From Fidelibacterota bacterium (GTDB lineage: Bacteria; Fidelibacterota; Marinisomatia; Marinisomatales; TCS55), in assembly GCA_002701875.1 (NCBI GenBank), contig NZWI01000006.1, positions 1 to 9,816 of the forward strand: a stretch of 9,816 bases of DNA. The letters run 5' to 3'. The translations under genes and the position numbers were made by a program. Each line of letters begins with the position of its first letter. Position 1 is the first letter of the stretch. The notes beneath the pieces were generated by a model that ran no database searches, was not told the origin of the DNA, and saw only the letters and a program-made list of their open reading frames with translations. Below, one piece after another: positions 1 to 7,608 of the stretch.

Positions 1-1366
1 GTTTATTAGTCAAAGGTTGGATGTATTGCCCGATTTTTCTGGACTACCTGACTCAACAAATAATAATAGCTATTCGGACTATTACCGTGGAGACTATTCT
101 TATGACCAATTGGAATTGGGTGCAAATTTTGAATCAAAAAATGAAATGATTCAAATCAGAGGGTTTAAACGGAGCCATGGTGGTAATGTAGGTCACTACG
201 TACATCCTTTAGGAGGATCATCTCCTATCCATCATTCATATAGAGTTAATTATGCTGTAAAGAGAGGAAATAAAAAATACGAATCATCAGTAGCAAGGTA
301 TGTTACCAGAAGTGGCTTACCTGATTCTCTTTACAATGGCGCTGAAAATGACAATATAATAAGCGCTGGATTTCGATATCAACAGCAATTCACCTTATTT
401 AAGATAGATTCATACTTTGGTCAGTTCTTGCAACATCGCAAAATCCATCATAGTTCAGTTACTGACTCTAGTTATAATGATATTAATCGAAATCAATTTA
501 TTATCAATTTAGAATTCCAAAACAATTCCAGTTTTGGAATTCGCCATGATACTCAACAAATAAATATCCTAAATCTAAATCGTTTAGTTAACTGGACAAC
601 TTTTTATGGTTCTAAATCATACGGTGATTTTTCGATATTAGCTGGTTTTCAATTATTAAACCCAGATCAATCAAGTTCTGTCATTTGGTCTATTAACTAT
701 AAAAAAAACATAGGTCGAGGATTTTTTCAATTAGGATCAGAAGAATTAACAAGGCCAGTCCACCCTAATAGTATTCAAAAAATTGATAACAGTAATTTTG
801 AAAACTGGAAAAATAATAAAATAAAATTCGGCATTAAATCTGATAGAATTAGTACGAATGGATTTTATCAGATAAACGATCAAGCTATTGATAGCTTAAC
901 CAATAGGATATCTAAATTTATTGGTTTAGAAATAAATTATAATTTTGCAAATAGTTGGAATATATATTCTTTTATTATTAGTCAATTAGACACATCATAC
1001 ATTGGTGGTGGTTTGGGAACCATATCAGCTTTTGGAATTAAAGGTAACTTTAAATTATTTAATAATAATATGGATATAAGACCCCATTTTTGGATTACAG
1101 GTACAAATGGGAGAGTTGCCTCTTTTGGATTTGATCCTTTTAACCATAGTCCTTTTGAAAATACAAATCCAAACTGGGTAATTGATGATAAATTGATTCT
1201 TAATTTTGAATTAACAGCAAACATATCAGGTGTTTTGATTCATTATAAAATTAATAATTTGCTCAATGCTTTTGGGAATGAAAAAATATGGATACAGAAT
1301 AATCATATGTACCAAAAGATAGGGAGAATGATTCAATTTGGAGTCACATGGGATTTTACAAATTGA
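1..1366 (+). CDS. Outer-membrane beta-barrel protein, C-terminal part (5' end outside the window)
   Basis: The frame is open from base 2 with no stop, so the gene begins upstream; a TTG at 17 is not a convincing start. The visible 454 residues are rich in Asn, Ser, Gly and aromatics and alternate polar and hydrophobic residues, as transmembrane beta-strands do. The end is the best clue: a stretch reading INNLLNAFGNEK, then GRMIQFGVTWDFTN at the terminus, matches the way the last strands of TonB-dependent receptors and related barrels finish (an aromatic-rich strand recognised by the Bam machinery). No plug domain, TonB box or signal peptide can be checked because the N-terminus is missing. 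A role in uptake or export across the outer membrane is inferred; no substrate can be named. It could be a TonB-dependent receptor or a simple porin-like barrel. It ends 48 nt before the next gene and is probably a separate transcription unit. Confidence 0.7.
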   Translation, partial: FISQRLDVLPDFSGLPDSTNNNSYSDYYRGDYSYDQLELGANFESKNEMIQIRGFKRSHGGNVGHYVHPLGGSSPIHHSYRVNYAVKRGNKKYESSVARYVTRSGLPDSLYNGAENDNIISAGFRYQQQFTLFKIDSYFGQFLQHRKIHHSSVTDSSYNDINRNQFIINLEFQNNSSFGIRHDTQQINILNLNRLVNWTTFYGSKSYGDFSILAGFQLLNPDQSSSVIWSINYKKNIGRGFFQLGSEELTRPVHPNSIQKIDNSNFENWKNNKIKFGIKSDRISTNGFYQINDQAIDSLTNRISKFIGLEINYNFANSWNIYSFIISQLDTSYIGGGLGTISAFGIKGNFKLFNNNMDIRPHFWITGTNGRVASFGFDPFNHSPFENTNPNWVIDDKLILNFELTANISGVLIHYKINNLLNAFGNEKIWIQNNHMYQKIGRMIQFGVTWDFTN

Positions 1367-1414
1367 ATCACTTACTGATATCTCCATGTAAAAGATGTTC
1401 GTAAATTCTCGCGT

Positions 1415-1942
1415 ATGATTAATAACGGATCTATTTTAAATCGCTCTGTATTGGTATTAAATACAAATTATGCACCAATGGATATTTGTACGGCAAGAAG
1501 AGCTATATGCCTTTTCTTTAATGAAAAGGTTGAAATATTAGAATCTTATAATGATTCAATTCATTCTCCATCAACCAAATTATCATTGCCTAGCATTATT
1601 AAGCTTAGAAACTTTGTAAAGTATCATAAATTGGATGTAATACTAACAAGACGCAATGTTTTGGTTCGAGATAATCATCAATGCCAATATTGTGATTCAA
1701 GAAAAGGCCCATTAACCATGGATCACGTAATGCCAAAAAATAGAGGGGGAGAAGATACTTGGGAAAATTTAGTAGTCGCTTGCCAAAAGTGTAATCGTAA
1801 AAAAGGGAGCCGTACACCAGATGAGGCAAAAATGCCTTTAAATAAGAAACCCTTGAAACCAAATAAAATACATTATTTCCAAAAGTTTATTCATGATCAG
1901 CAAAGTGCCTGGAGGCCATATCTTTTTATGGAGTCATTCTAA
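1415..1942 (+). CDS. HNH endonuclease family protein
   Basis: A 175-residue protein with a complete zinc-ribbon HNH nuclease module near residues 80-130. The zinc cysteine pairs are C90-x2-C93 and C123-x2-C126; the catalytic stretch contains D103-H104, followed by RGGEDTWENL with N118 and then N127. The first 60 residues (SVLVLNTNYAPMDICTARRA) match the N-terminal half of a widespread stand-alone HNH family whose members begin with a VLVLN-x-Y-P segment. This supports the ATG at 1415, although no good ribosome-binding site precedes it. HNH proteins of this type bind a divalent metal and cut or nick DNA; the cellular role of this family is not established. The stop overlaps the trpS start by one base, so translation of the two is probably coupled. 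No methyltransferase or toxin/immunity partner is adjacent, which argues against a restriction or bacteriocin role. Confidence 0.88.
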   Translation: MINNGSILNRSVLVLNTNYAPMDICTARRAICLFFNEKVEILESYNDSIHSPSTKLSLPSIIKLRNFVKYHKLDVILTRRNVLVRDNHQCQYCDSRKGPLTMDHVMPKNRGGEDTWENLVVACQKCNRKKGSRTPDEAKMPLNKKPLKPNKIHYFQKFIHDQQSAWRPYLFMESF

Positions 1943-2922
1943 TGAAAAGAGTCTTAAGTGGTATTCAGCCATCAGGAGAACTTCATTTAGGTAACTATTT
2001 TGGTATGATGTCTCGAATGATCAGATATCAAAATGAGAATGAATTATTTTGTTTTATTGTTAATTATCATGCTTTAACAACAATCCAGGATAAAGTTAGC
2101 TTAACGAATAATACACTAAATGCAGCAATGGATTTTATATCATTAGGTTTGGATCCAGAAAAATCAACGTTTTGGGTCCAGAGTGATGTGCCACAAGTTT
2201 GTGAAAGTACTTGGCTACTGTCAAATATTGTTAATTTGGGGTTGCTGGATCGTTCAACTTCTTATAAAAATAAATTGGCGAAAGGTTTAACAGCTAATTT
2301 GGGACTTTATTCCTATCCTGTTTTAATGGCATCAGATATTCTATTGTTTGGAGGAGAAATTGTACCGGTAGGCCAGGATCAGAAACAACATCTGGAGATT
2401 ACAAGAGACATTGCGCTTAGATTTAATAAAGTTTATGGTGATGTTTTTGTCATACCTGAGCCAGACATTGATAAGTCTACAAAATTAATTCCTGGAATTG
2501 ATGGGCAAAAGATGAGCAAATCTTATGGGAATACCATCCCCATTTTTGGAGAAGAAAAAAATATTCGTAAAAAATTCATGTCAATTGTTACTGACTCCAC
2601 AGATATCCAACAACCCAAGGATATTGATACTGCTTTATTTCATCTATATTCATTATTCTTAAATGAATCAGAAAAAGAAAATTTAGTTAATAGATTTAAA
2701 TCACCTGGGATGAGGTATGGGGATGTGAAGAATGATTTATTTGAGTGTTTTTGGACTTATTTTGAACCTTATAGAAAAAAGAGGAATTATTTAGAAAATC
2801 ACAAAGATTTTGTAGTTAATCATTTAAAAAATGGCGCTAAAAAAGCTAGTGAAGTAGCAGAAGTTTATATCAGTAATGCCAGGAAAGCTATGGGCTTAAA
2901 CTATGAAATCGCAGATATATAG
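1942..2922 (+). CDS. trpS: Tryptophan--tRNA ligase
   Basis: Cytoplasmic class I aminoacyl-tRNA synthetase that joins tryptophan to tRNA-Trp with ATP. At 326 residues it has the usual bacterial length. The HIGH-type ATP site is PSGELHLGNY at residues 10-19. The tryptophan-pocket region includes YPVLMASDILL (125-135) and the conserved GQDQKQHLE (144-152). The KMSKS loop is intact at 190-194, followed by YGN. The C-terminal helical part that recognises the anticodon fills the remaining third. The ATG at 1942 shares its A with the upstream TAA stop and has a good ribosome-binding site (ATGGAG at 1928-1933, 8 nt spacing) lying inside the HNH gene. Its last 20 bases overlap scpA. No T-box or attenuator-like leader is visible, so its expression probably follows the operon. 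Confidence 0.97.
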   Translation: MKRVLSGIQPSGELHLGNYFGMMSRMIRYQNENELFCFIVNYHALTTIQDKVSLTNNTLNAAMDFISLGLDPEKSTFWVQSDVPQVCESTWLLSNIVNLGLLDRSTSYKNKLAKGLTANLGLYSYPVLMASDILLFGGEIVPVGQDQKQHLEITRDIALRFNKVYGDVFVIPEPDIDKSTKLIPGIDGQKMSKSYGNTIPIFGEEKNIRKKFMSIVTDSTDIQQPKDIDTALFHLYSLFLNESEKENLVNRFKSPGMRYGDVKNDLFECFWTYFEPYRKKRNYLENHKDFVVNHLKNGAKKASEVAEVYISNARKAMGLNYEIADI

Positions 2923-3631
2923 AGTTCAAATAGACCAATTCGAGGGTCCACTTGATTTATTACTTTATTTTATCCGTAGAGATGAAATTGATATTTATGA
3001 TATACCAATCTCAAATATCACATCAGAATATCTTCAAATTATTGAAGATATGAAATCCATGAATTTATCAATCGCTGGAGAATTTATTTTAATGGCTGCA
3101 ACACTTATGAGAATTAAATCAAAAATGCTGTTACCACGACCAATTCTAGATGAAGATGGAGAACTAATTGATCCTCGCACGCAATTGGTCGAACAATTAT
3201 TAGAATATCAACAGTATAAAGATATATCAATTGAGTTATCAGAAAGATGGAATGAACAAAGTACACGTCATCATCGAGGTTTAGCTCAAAAAGTTGAAGA
3301 TACTGATAATCTTGAATTGGCTTTTAAGGAAGTTTCACTTTTTGATTTAGCTAAATATTTTAAAGAAGCGATGGATCGAATGCCAGTAATCACATCTTAT
3401 GAACTTAAGCGAGATTCTATAAGTTTAGATTATAAGAAAGAACACATTTTGCAATCTTTTGATGGAGATGGTGTTTTATCTTTCAAAAGGCTTCTGTCAA
3501 ATTGTAAAGATAAAATAGAAATGATAATCTCTTTTCTTGCTTTATTAGATTTAATAAGATTACGTAAAATATCTGTTTTCCAGAATCAATTATTTGATAG
3601 TATAGAAATACACCGATTAGAAAAAAATTAA
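2903..3631 (+). CDS. scpA: Segregation and condensation protein A
   Basis: Kleisin subunit of the SMC-ScpAB condensin, which bridges the SMC head domains and compacts and separates the chromosome. The 242-residue protein shows the diagnostic N-terminal signature FEGPLDLLL at 13-21, then the ELDIYDIPI-like segment (28-36) and AATLMRIKSKMLLPRP (65-80), the N-terminal helices that bind the SMC neck. A more variable acidic/helical linker spans roughly 85-165, and the C-terminal winged helix (about 205-238, FLALLDLIRLRKI) would bind the other SMC head. The ATG at 2903 lies inside trpS, giving a 20-nt overlap; only a weak GGG (2892-2894) precedes it, so coupling to trpS translation is likely. scpB follows after 7 nt. 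The smc gene is not in this window. Confidence 0.96.
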   Translation: MKSQIYRVQIDQFEGPLDLLLYFIRRDEIDIYDIPISNITSEYLQIIEDMKSMNLSIAGEFILMAATLMRIKSKMLLPRPILDEDGELIDPRTQLVEQLLEYQQYKDISIELSERWNEQSTRHHRGLAQKVEDTDNLELAFKEVSLFDLAKYFKEAMDRMPVITSYELKRDSISLDYKKEHILQSFDGDGVLSFKRLLSNCKDKIEMIISFLALLDLIRLRKISVFQNQLFDSIEIHRLEKN

Positions 3632-3638
3632 TAATAAA

Positions 3639-4205
3639 GTGAAGGATTTTGAAAAAATAATTGAAGCTCTACTTTTTGCTAGCTCTGAACCCTTAACTCA
3701 AAAAAAAATAAATTTAATTTTTGACAATAATTCTAATTCTCCTGATTTAGAATCTCAAGTAATAAAACTAAATAATAAATATTCCGAACAAGGACATAGT
3801 ATTGAAATTTTAAATCTTGATGGAGGTTATCAAATTAGGACAAAAGCCGATTTTGATTACTATGTTAGAAAATTATTAAATAATTCTAGTCAATCTCATT
3901 TATCTCAAGCTGCTTTAGAAACATTATCAATTATTTCTTACAAGCAGCCCATAAGTAAACCTGATGTTGAATCTATCAGAGGTGTTGACTGTAGTGGAGT
4001 GTTAAAAAATTTACTAACTAAACTATTGATAAAAATTAAAGGTCGAGATAATAGTCCTGGGAGGCCTTTGGTATATGCTACTACCAATGAATTTCTACAA
4101 GTTTTCGGTTTAAATAGGTTATCTGATTTGCCAAAGCTTAAAGAAGTTTCTGAGATTCTTGAAGAGCAACCCGCCCTCACTGAACAGATCAATGCGTTTA
4201 AATAA
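3639..4205 (+). CDS. scpB: Segregation and condensation protein B
   Basis: Partner of ScpA in the SMC condensin complex; ScpB dimers bind the central part of ScpA. The 188-residue protein has two winged-helix domains. The first begins KIIEALLFASSEPLT (6-20), and the second carries the family hallmark LSQAALETLSIISYKQPIS (88-106) followed by VESIRGVDCSGVLKNLL (110-126). It ends with GRPLVYATTNEFLQVFGL (141-158), the typical GRP-x-LY-T-x-FL-FG motif. The start is GTG at 3639, because it puts the conserved KIIEALLFA at the right distance from the N-terminus and no ATG lies nearby in frame. There is no recognisable Shine-Dalgarno (the spacer is A/T only), so translation probably relies on ribosomes finishing scpA 7 nt upstream. 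Its 3' end overlaps the next gene. Confidence 0.95.
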   Translation: MKDFEKIIEALLFASSEPLTQKKINLIFDNNSNSPDLESQVIKLNNKYSEQGHSIEILNLDGGYQIRTKADFDYYVRKLLNNSSQSHLSQAALETLSIISYKQPISKPDVESIRGVDCSGVLKNLLTKLLIKIKGRDNSPGRPLVYATTNEFLQVFGLNRLSDLPKLKEVSEILEEQPALTEQINAFK

Positions 4206-4911
4206 ATTTATTTCTTTATCAGGAATCGCATCTAGGAGGGAAGCTGATAATTTAGTTAAAAGTGCAATAGTAACTGTAAATGATATGGTGGAAACTAATC
4301 CAGCTTATCAAGTTTCAATTTCGGATAAAGTTAAATGTGATGAGAAAATAATAAGTCTTAAGGAAAATAAACGCATTGTGTTGCTAAATAAGCCAACTGG
4401 ATTCATCACAACGGTAAAAGATCCTTTAAAAAGAAAAACAGTAATGGATTTGGTTCAAACTGATGAACGTTTGTTTCCGATTGGAAGACTTGATAAAGAT
4501 ACTTCAGGCCTATTGTTACTTACTAATCATGGGTTTTTGGCAAATTATCTTATGCATCCAAAAAATAAAATTCCACGCGTTTACAAATTGGAAATTGATA
4601 AAATATTCCTTGAAGGTGAAAAAAAACGTTTAGCTTCAAAAATTTATATTGGCCAAAAAGAGTGGGGTAGAGCAGAGATCTTATCGCAAAAAAAAGATCG
4701 TGGTAGAATAATTGTTCACTTAAGATTATTACAAGGGAAAAAACGTGAAATACGTCGTATGATGTATAGAATGAAACGTGAGTTATTTAGTTTGCAACGG
4801 ACTAAATTTGGCCCAATTGAATTGGGTGACATTGCTTTGGGGGAATGGAGAGATCTAAATCCATCTGAGTTTGAGTCTCTAACTAGTATTATATCCTCTA
4901 ACTCAGTGTAA
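4192..4911 (+). CDS. rluB: Pseudouridine synthase of the RsuA/RluB family (likely 23S rRNA)
   Basis: Converts a specific uridine in rRNA to pseudouridine; by family and by its position behind scpB the likely target is the 23S rRNA site of RluB. The 239-residue protein starts with an S4 RNA-binding domain (MRLNKFISLSGIASRREAD, residues 1-19, continuing to about 60). The catalytic domain follows: KPTG at 67-70, the active-site motif GRLDKDTSGLLLLTN at 98-112 with catalytic D101, and QGKKREIRRM at 191-200. I chose ATG 4192 over an in-frame TTG at 4159 because family members begin exactly at M-R-L-N-K; the 11 extra residues from the TTG resemble no S4 domain. This leaves a 14-nt overlap with scpB and no clear Shine-Dalgarno. 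RluB, RluE, RluF and RsuA share this architecture, so the precise target base is inferred. Confidence 0.92.
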   Translation: MRLNKFISLSGIASRREADNLVKSAIVTVNDMVETNPAYQVSISDKVKCDEKIISLKENKRIVLLNKPTGFITTVKDPLKRKTVMDLVQTDERLFPIGRLDKDTSGLLLLTNHGFLANYLMHPKNKIPRVYKLEIDKIFLEGEKKRLASKIYIGQKEWGRAEILSQKKDRGRIIVHLRLLQGKKREIRRMMYRMKRELFSLQRTKFGPIELGDIALGEWRDLNPSEFESLTSIISSNSV

Positions 4912-4981
4912 GGGATATTGATTGGGAATAACTTATATTAAACTGTAAATTTCTAGGCTCATTGAGAAAGTAAATCAAACA

Positions 4982-5653
4982 ATGATAATTGCTATAGATG
5001 GTCCTGCTGCGACGGGGAAAAGTACATCAGCCAAATTAGTAGCTGAAAAATTAGACTTTACATATCTAGATACGGGTGCTATGTACAGGTGCGTAACACT
5101 ATTAACTTTGAGAAACAGTGTTAAAATTAATTCCAATCATCATTTGGACTCTTTATTGAAAGGATTTCAATTAGATATAAAAAAAAATAAAGATGAATAT
5201 TTTTTTTATCTTAATGGAGAAGATGTATCTAAAGAAATTCGACGATCTGATGTGACTAAAAACGTTAGCGCTGTAAGTGCACTTTCAATTGTTAGAAAAA
5301 CATTAGTAAAAATCCAGCGGAAAATCGCTGAAGACCAAAATTGTGTGGTTGAAGGTCGAGATATTGGTACAGTTGTTTTTCCAAATGCAGATGTTAAGTT
5401 TTTCGTAGTAGCTGACCTGGTAGTGCGCGCAAAAAGGCGACAGCTGGATTTGAAGATATTAGGTGAAGAAAAAACAATCGATTCATTAATTAAAGAGATT
5501 CATGATAGAGATAGGTATGATTCTCAAAGAGAAGTTTCACCACTGTCTATGGCAATTGATGCGATTGAGGTAGATACGACAAATATGTCAATTGATGAGC
5601 AGGTTGACTTTATGGTCAATAAAATTAAAACATTAACAAAGGAAAAAAAGTAA
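4982..5653 (+). CDS. cmk: Cytidylate kinase
   Basis: Phosphorylates CMP and dCMP with ATP to give CDP/dCDP, feeding RNA, DNA and phospholipid precursor pools. The 223-residue length is normal. The P-loop GPAATGKST is at residues 7-15, YLDTGAMYR at 28-36 is the nucleotide-monophosphate segment, the CMP-binding region VVEGRDIGTVVFP is at 122-134, and the lid region with DRDRYDSQRE at 165-174 supplies Arg residues that contact phosphates. ATG 4982 gives the canonical I-A-I-D-G-P start. A weak Shine-Dalgarno-like GAGAAAG (4964-4970) lies 11 nt upstream. A 70-nt gap separates it from rluB, one of the larger gaps in the cluster; I could not find a convincing promoter there. The next gene, rpsA, begins 2 nt after the stop, an arrangement also seen in E. 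coli, where cmk precedes rpsA. Confidence 0.97.
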   Translation: MIIAIDGPAATGKSTSAKLVAEKLDFTYLDTGAMYRCVTLLTLRNSVKINSNHHLDSLLKGFQLDIKKNKDEYFFYLNGEDVSKEIRRSDVTKNVSAVSALSIVRKTLVKIQRKIAEDQNCVVEGRDIGTVVFPNADVKFFVVADLVVRAKRRQLDLKILGEEKTIDSLIKEIHDRDRYDSQREVSPLSMAIDAIEVDTTNMSIDEQVDFMVNKIKTLTKEKK

Positions 5654-5655
5654 AT

Positions 5656-7560
5656 ATGAGTGAAGTTGTTCAAGAACGAATTGTAGAACAGACTTCTGAT
5701 GATAATAAATTAGAAGTCAGCGTAGATAAGGTTGAGAATACGCCTACAGAAAATAATGAAAAAATTAATAAAGATCAAAAATATGAGAAACCTCAATTAG
5801 ACTATTTATCTGCAGAATTATTCAATAACGTTCGTCAAGTAACATATGGTGAATTAGAAGAGAATCAAGAGGCGGTAGAATTATCTGAAGAAATTCACAA
5901 TCGCTACAAATCTAGTTTAACAGAGATCACCGAGAATGAAATTATAACTGGTCGAATTATTGGAATTAATGAAAAAGATGTACTAGTTGATATAGGATTT
6001 AAGTCAGAGGGTATAATTAGCCGAAATGAATTTTCTGAAAATAATCTTCCTGATATCGGTGAAAAGTTAGAAGTCTTCTTAGAAAAGATTGAAGATGAAA
6101 GTGGTAAAACTGTTTTATCAAAAGAAAAAGCTGAATTTTTAAATCGTTGGAAAGATTTACGAAATATTCATGAAACTGGTGAGATAATTAATGGTAAAAT
6201 TATTCGACGAATTAAAGGTGGAATGGTAGTTGATTTAGGTGGAGTTCAAGCTTTTTTGCCTGGATCGCAAATTGATATACGGCCTGTCAAAGATTTTGAT
6301 CAATATATTAATAATGAGATAGATCTTCGAGTTGTTAAGTTTAATGAAATGCGTAAAAATGTTGTTGTTTCACATAAGGCGATTATTGAAGATACTCTTG
6401 CTGAACAGAGAGACGAGTTATTTAGTAAACTTGAAGTTGGTAGTGTTATAGATGGCAGAGTTAAAAATATAACAGATTTTGGTGTGTTTGTTGATCTTGG
6501 TGGTATTGATGGACTATTACATATAACAGATTTGAGTTGGGGACGAATTAATCATCCTTCAGAAATCATTAATATGGATGATACATTGACGGTAAAAATA
6601 ATTGATTTTGACCAAGACAAAAAACGTGTATCTCTAGGTTTAAAACAATTAACACCTCATCCATGGGAAAATATTCAGAGTCAATATCCAGAGGGATCTT
6701 CAGTATCTGGCAAGGTAGTTAGCATGACAAATTATGGAGCCTTTATAGAGATTAAGCCGGGTATTGAAGGTTTAATTCATGTTTCTGAGATGTCTTGGAC
6801 CAAGCATATAAAAAATCCTTCAGAATTATATTCTTTAGGAGATATTATTGACGCCAAGGTTTTAGCTATTGATGTAGATGAACGTAAAATAAGTCTTGGA
6901 GCAAAACAACTGCAACCAGATCCTTGGGATGAAATTGAAGAAAAATATATTCCAGGAAATCTTGTTAAGGGAAAAGTAATTAACTTGACTCAATTTGGAG
7001 CTTTTATTGAATTAGAGGAAGGTATTGATGGTTTAATTCATGTTTCTGATCTCTCTTGGACTAAAATTGTTCGTCATCCTAAAGAAATATTAGGTAAGAA
7101 TGAAGAGATTGAAGTCCGTATTCTTGAAGTTTCTCGCGAAAGTAGAAGAATATCACTCGGTATAAAACAAATTGAAGATGACCCGTGGCCTGGATTATCG
7201 AAGACTTTTCAGTCTGGTAAGAAAGTTGAAGGTGAAATAGTTCGTGTTTTAGATAAAGGAATCATCCTTGGCCTTGAGCATGACGTTGAGGGAATAATTC
7301 CGTTTAGCCGACAAATAAAAAGAAATAAAAAATCTATTTCTTCAAAATACAAAATTGGTGATAAAATGAGCGCTGTAGTAATGGAAATTAAATCCGATGA
7401 TAAAAAAGTAATTCTTTTTGTAGAAGAATTGAGTGGAGAAAAATCCTCAGAAAAAGATAATGTAAAACAATTTTTAGATAATCAAAGTGAACCAGTTGGT
7501 GAAAAAATTGAAATTCCAATAGAAGATCTTGATCAAGCATCTGATATTAATGAAGATTAA
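5656..7560 (+). CDS. rpsA: 30S ribosomal protein S1, six S1 domains
   Basis: RNA-binding protein of the 30S subunit that helps capture and unfold mRNA at initiation. The 634 residues contain six S1 (OB-fold) repeats at about 94-159, 174-241, 261-331, 347-418, 434-505 and 521-592. Repeats 3 to 5 are the most alike, each with G-x-V-x-G-x-V, FG-x-F/GAF, GLIHVS or GLLHIT, and a closing SLG-x-KQ. The linkers after repeats 3, 4 and 5 each carry a Pro-Trp (HPW, DPW, DPW), as in other S1 proteins. Repeats 1 and 2, the ribosome-anchoring pair in well-studied S1, are diverged as expected. It is longer than the 557-residue E. coli protein because of an acidic low-complexity N-terminal extension of about 90 residues and an acidic tail of about 40. 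AAGGA (5639-5643) lies 12 nt upstream of the ATG. It follows cmk by 2 nt. Confidence 0.96.
   Translation: MSEVVQERIVEQTSDDNKLEVSVDKVENTPTENNEKINKDQKYEKPQLDYLSAELFNNVRQVTYGELEENQEAVELSEEIHNRYKSSLTEITENEIITGRIIGINEKDVLVDIGFKSEGIISRNEFSENNLPDIGEKLEVFLEKIEDESGKTVLSKEKAEFLNRWKDLRNIHETGEIINGKIIRRIKGGMVVDLGGVQAFLPGSQIDIRPVKDFDQYINNEIDLRVVKFNEMRKNVVVSHKAIIEDTLAEQRDELFSKLEVGSVIDGRVKNITDFGVFVDLGGIDGLLHITDLSWGRINHPSEIINMDDTLTVKIIDFDQDKKRVSLGLKQLTPHPWENIQSQYPEGSSVSGKVVSMTNYGAFIEIKPGIEGLIHVSEMSWTKHIKNPSELYSLGDIIDAKVLAIDVDERKISLGAKQLQPDPWDEIEEKYIPGNLVKGKVINLTQFGAFIELEEGIDGLIHVSDLSWTKIVRHPKEILGKNEEIEVRILEVSRESRRISLGIKQIEDDPWPGLSKTFQSGKKVEGEIVRVLDKGIILGLEHDVEGIIPFSRQIKRNKKSISSKYKIGDKMSAVVMEIKSDDKKVILFVEELSGEKSSEKDNVKQFLDNQSEPVGEKIEIPIEDLDQASDINED
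6769..7049 (+). repeat. 20-nt exact direct repeat inside rpsA (S1 domains 4 and 5)
   Basis: The string GGTTTAATTCATGTTTCTGA occurs at 6769-6788 and again at 7030-7049, 261 bp (87 codons) apart in the same frame. Both copies encode Gly-Leu-Ile-His-Val-Ser at the same place in S1 domains 4 and 5. Third-base identity over the stretch suggests recent duplication or gene conversion between the two domain-coding segments, or simply a shared codon preference on a conserved peptide. Confidence 0.85.
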
Positions 7561-7595
7561 GATGCATATATAGATTATTGAGTATTATTAATGAT

Positions 7596-7601
7596 GAGGG
7601 G
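7596..7601 (+). promoter_or_regulatory. Strong ribosome-binding site GAGGGG upstream of the YbbR gene
   Basis: The purine run GAGGGG is among the clearest Shine-Dalgarno-like sites in the window. It lies 7 nt upstream of the ATT at 7609, the normal spacing, but directly against the TTG at 7602 and 79 nt from the TTG at 7681. It therefore helps decide the YbbR start and argues for initiation near 7609 rather than at 7681. Its function as a ribosome-binding site is inferred from sequence and spacing. Confidence 0.5.
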
Positions 7602-7608
7602 TTGAAAA

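Noticed and set aside
982..1224. Opposite-strand open frame of 80 codons within the barrel gene
   Set aside because: It is a shadow of the plus-strand coding frame, with no ribosome-binding site and no recognisable domain; the same holds for the minus-strand frames at 1605-1862, 3938-4192, 7963-8229 and 8522-8734.
1363..1392. Possible promoter before the HNH gene: TTGAAT (1363-1368), 18-nt gap, TGTAAA (1387-1392)
   Set aside because: Each box matches only 4 of 6 sigma-70 consensus bases, such matches are common in AT-rich DNA, and the organism may use different promoter boxes.
4877..4903. Direct repeat CTCTAACT at 4877-4884 and 4896-4903
   Set aside because: An 8-mer within coding sequence of skewed composition is expected by chance.
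4912..4981. Promoter or regulatory site in the 70-nt gap before cmk (TTGATT at 4918-4923)
   Set aside because: No -10-like hexamer lies at an acceptable distance and no clear inverted repeat is present.
7528..7537. Perfect palindrome CTTGATCAAG near the end of rpsA
   Set aside because: It lies within coding sequence, is only 10 bp, and is neither repeated nor followed by a T tract.
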